Source: JBGTGG01 sp964398945 (GTDB taxonomy: Bacteria; Bacteroidota; Bacteroidia; Cytophagales; Cyclobacteriaceae). From it: a stretch of DNA of 64,000 bases. This document shows positions 62,824 to 64,000 of this stretch, in pieces. The notes beneath the pieces were generated by a model that saw only the letters and a list, made by a program, of their open reading frames with translations, searched no databases and was not told the origin of the DNA. How positions within the stretch are numbered: position 1 is the first letter of the stretch; every line of letters starts with the position of its first letter. Made by a program: the position numbers and the translations under genes. Where the stretch lies: assembly GCA_964398945.1 (NCBI GenBank), contig CAYNOT010000006.1, positions 62,001 to 126,000 on the forward strand, written 5' to 3'.

Positions 62824-62831
62824 TACATTTG
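62824..62831 (+). promoter_or_regulatory. TAnnTTTG -7 box of gcvP
   Basis: TACATTTG is a full consensus match and gives a leader of about 100 bases before the gcvP ATG. The leader contains a short GGTG TTGT CACC hairpin but no glycine-riboswitch core. Confidence 0.55.
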
Positions 62832-62937
62832 TGACGCCAAACCGCACCTACAGGCGACCGGTGTTGTTTAGCATGCGGTTGGTGTTGTCACCGATCAATT
62901 CTAAACCTGGCAAAAACCTTGAAATTTTAAAGAATTC

Positions 62938-64000
62938 ATGCAAATCGATCCACAGTACTCCGAAAAATTTGAATCCCGTCACAACAGCCCCGATCAACAA
63001 CAAATCGAGGACATGCTCGCGCTGATAAAAGCAAAATCACTAGATGATTTGATCAGCGAAACCATACCCGCCAACATCCGGTTAAAAAAATCACTGACCC
63101 TTCCTGATGCGCAATCAGAATATGATTTCTTAAACACATTCAAAACGTTGATGTCGCAAAACAAAATTGCGAAATCATACATCGGAACAGGATATTATAA
63201 CTGTATCACGCCCGGAGTGATCTTACGGAATATTTTAGAAAACCCGGGATGGTACACTGCCTACACTCCCTACCAGGCCGAAATCGCACAAGGCAGGTTG
63301 GAAGCGTTGATCAATTTCCAAACGATGATCATCGACCTTACCGGAATGACCATCGCCAATGCTTCGTTGTTGGATGAAGGCACGGCCGCTGCGGAAGCGA
63401 TGAACATGTTGCACGGTTCGCGCAAAGGCGAAAAGAAAAATGCCAACAAGTTTTTTGTCGATCAATCGGTATTCCCACAAACATTGGACGTTTTAAAAAC
63501 ACGGGCTACGCCACTGGGCATTGAGTTGGTAATTGGCGATTTAAAAACGCAAGACATTACCGATCCGGAATTGTTTGGTATCTACATTCAAAACCCAAAC
63601 AACGATGGCGCTATTCACGATCATACTGATTTCATCACCGCTGCACATGAGAAAGAAGTCTTTGTCATTGTGGGTTCAGATTTAATGGGTTTGGTGCTGA
63701 TGAAATCACCGGGCGAGATGGGTGCCGATGTAGTGGTGGGAACCTCCCAACGTTTTGGTGTACCGATGGGCTTCGGTGGGCCACATGCCGGGTTCTTTGC
63801 TACCAAAGAAGAGTTTAAAAGATTAATGCCGGGAAGGATTATCGGAGCTTCACTTGATGCTTCCGGAAATCCAGGCTATCGCATGGCGTTGCAAACCCGT
63901 GAGCAACACATCCGCAGGGAGAAAGCAACTTCAAATATTTGTACAGCGCAAGTATTGCTTTCGGTAATGGCCGGAATGTATGCAGTCTATCACGGTCCGG
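62938..64000 (+). CDS. gcvP: Glycine dehydrogenase (decarboxylating), 3' end outside window
   Basis: The first 354 codons are present (start MQIDPQYSEKFESRHNSPDQ). GcvP is the PLP enzyme that decarboxylates glycine and passes the aminomethyl group to GcvH. The N-terminal lobe is clear: IRLKKSLTLPDAQSE, YIGTGYYNCITPGVILRNIL, GWYTAYTPYQAEIAQGRLE, MTIANASLLDEGTAAAEAM and GPHAGFFATKEEFKRLMPGR. The PLP lysine is in the missing C-terminal lobe. The whole protein should be about 960 residues. It works with gcvH (53421-53795). Confidence 0.97.
   Translation, partial: MQIDPQYSEKFESRHNSPDQQQIEDMLALIKAKSLDDLISETIPANIRLKKSLTLPDAQSEYDFLNTFKTLMSQNKIAKSYIGTGYYNCITPGVILRNILENPGWYTAYTPYQAEIAQGRLEALINFQTMIIDLTGMTIANASLLDEGTAAAEAMNMLHGSRKGEKKNANKFFVDQSVFPQTLDVLKTRATPLGIELVIGDLKTQDITDPELFGIYIQNPNNDGAIHDHTDFITAAHEKEVFVIVGSDLMGLVLMKSPGEMGADVVVGTSQRFGVPMGFGGPHAGFFATKEEFKRLMPGRIIGASLDASGNPGYRMALQTREQHIRREKATSNICTAQVLLSVMAGMYAVYHGP

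Noticed and set aside
62832..62937. Possible glycine riboswitch in the leader before gcvP
   Set aside because: The leader is only about 100 bases, shows just a short GGTG/CACC hairpin and lacks the conserved glycine-aptamer core, so no riboswitch is called.
1..64000. CRISPR arrays, tRNA or rRNA genes, insertion sequences
   Set aside because: No regularly spaced direct repeats, cloverleaf-like segments with T-loop signature, or transposase-like frames were found on reading both strands.

Overview
The window is chromosomal DNA of a Bacteroidota bacterium, most likely an aerobic member of the Cytophagales. The evidence is the type IX secretion translocon gene sprA in the order maeB-ruvA-sprA-gcvH, a secreted protein with a type IX sorting tail, a TonB-dependent receptor/DUF4249 operon, LytS/LytTR signalling, DUF4292 and DUF4837 lipoproteins, and -7 boxes of the form TAnnTTTG in front of several genes. 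I saw no tRNA, rRNA, CRISPR array, transposase or integrase.

Layout. 1-3.9 kb is an AT-rich accessory stretch. It holds a 5'-cut DUF4143 ATPase, then a decayed type I restriction-modification locus on the minus strand: an hsdM tail fused to a lipoprotein-like leader, a frameshifted dinD, and an hsdS with most of its second recognition domain deleted. Next to it is a one-gene unit bounded by an integron attC-like inverted repeat. 4-11 kb: two secreted alpha/beta hydrolases, a LytS/LytTR pair, an FN3 lipoprotein and a MacB/FtsX-type permease. 11-19 kb: a minus-strand operon of a small secreted protein, an STN-type TonB-dependent receptor, a DUF4249 lipoprotein and an MG2/plug-like protein, followed by a coupled acetyltransferase and a DoxX protein. 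19-23 kb: pirin, CvfB-like S1 protein, DUF3995 protein, DbpA helicase.

23-27.5 kb: a four-gene minus-strand operon of exported proteins of unknown function. Three of them appear to share one domain, and the last is a leucine-rich-repeat protein built from three copies of a capped LRR module. This is the best candidate in the window for an undescribed system. 27.7-31.2 kb: threonine catabolism (kbl and tdh) with a PIN-domain toxin-antitoxin pair wedged between the two genes. 31-46 kb: a type IX cargo protein, enoyl-CoA hydratase plus flippase, a TPR/DUF4292/EnvC-like cluster, tatA-gatA-mltD, a DUF4837 lipoprotein, and maeB-ruvA. 46-53 kb: the giant sprA. 53-64 kb: gcvH, lipA, glutaminyl cyclase flanked by inverted repeats, a class-C-type serine hydrolase, a hydrolase remnant, GH43, aldo/keto reductase, GNAT, an M28 peptidase and the start of gcvP.

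How the genes work together. Threonine is turned into glycine and acetyl-CoA by Tdh and Kbl. Glycine is then cleaved by the GcvP/GcvH system, whose lipoyl arm is made by LipA. Many products are envelope or exported proteins: lipoproteins, TonB uptake, Tat (TatA) and type IX (SprA) export, and murein remodelling (EnvC-like, MltD). Start codons were re-chosen where the longest frame began with a weak codon or lacked a proper signal peptide.
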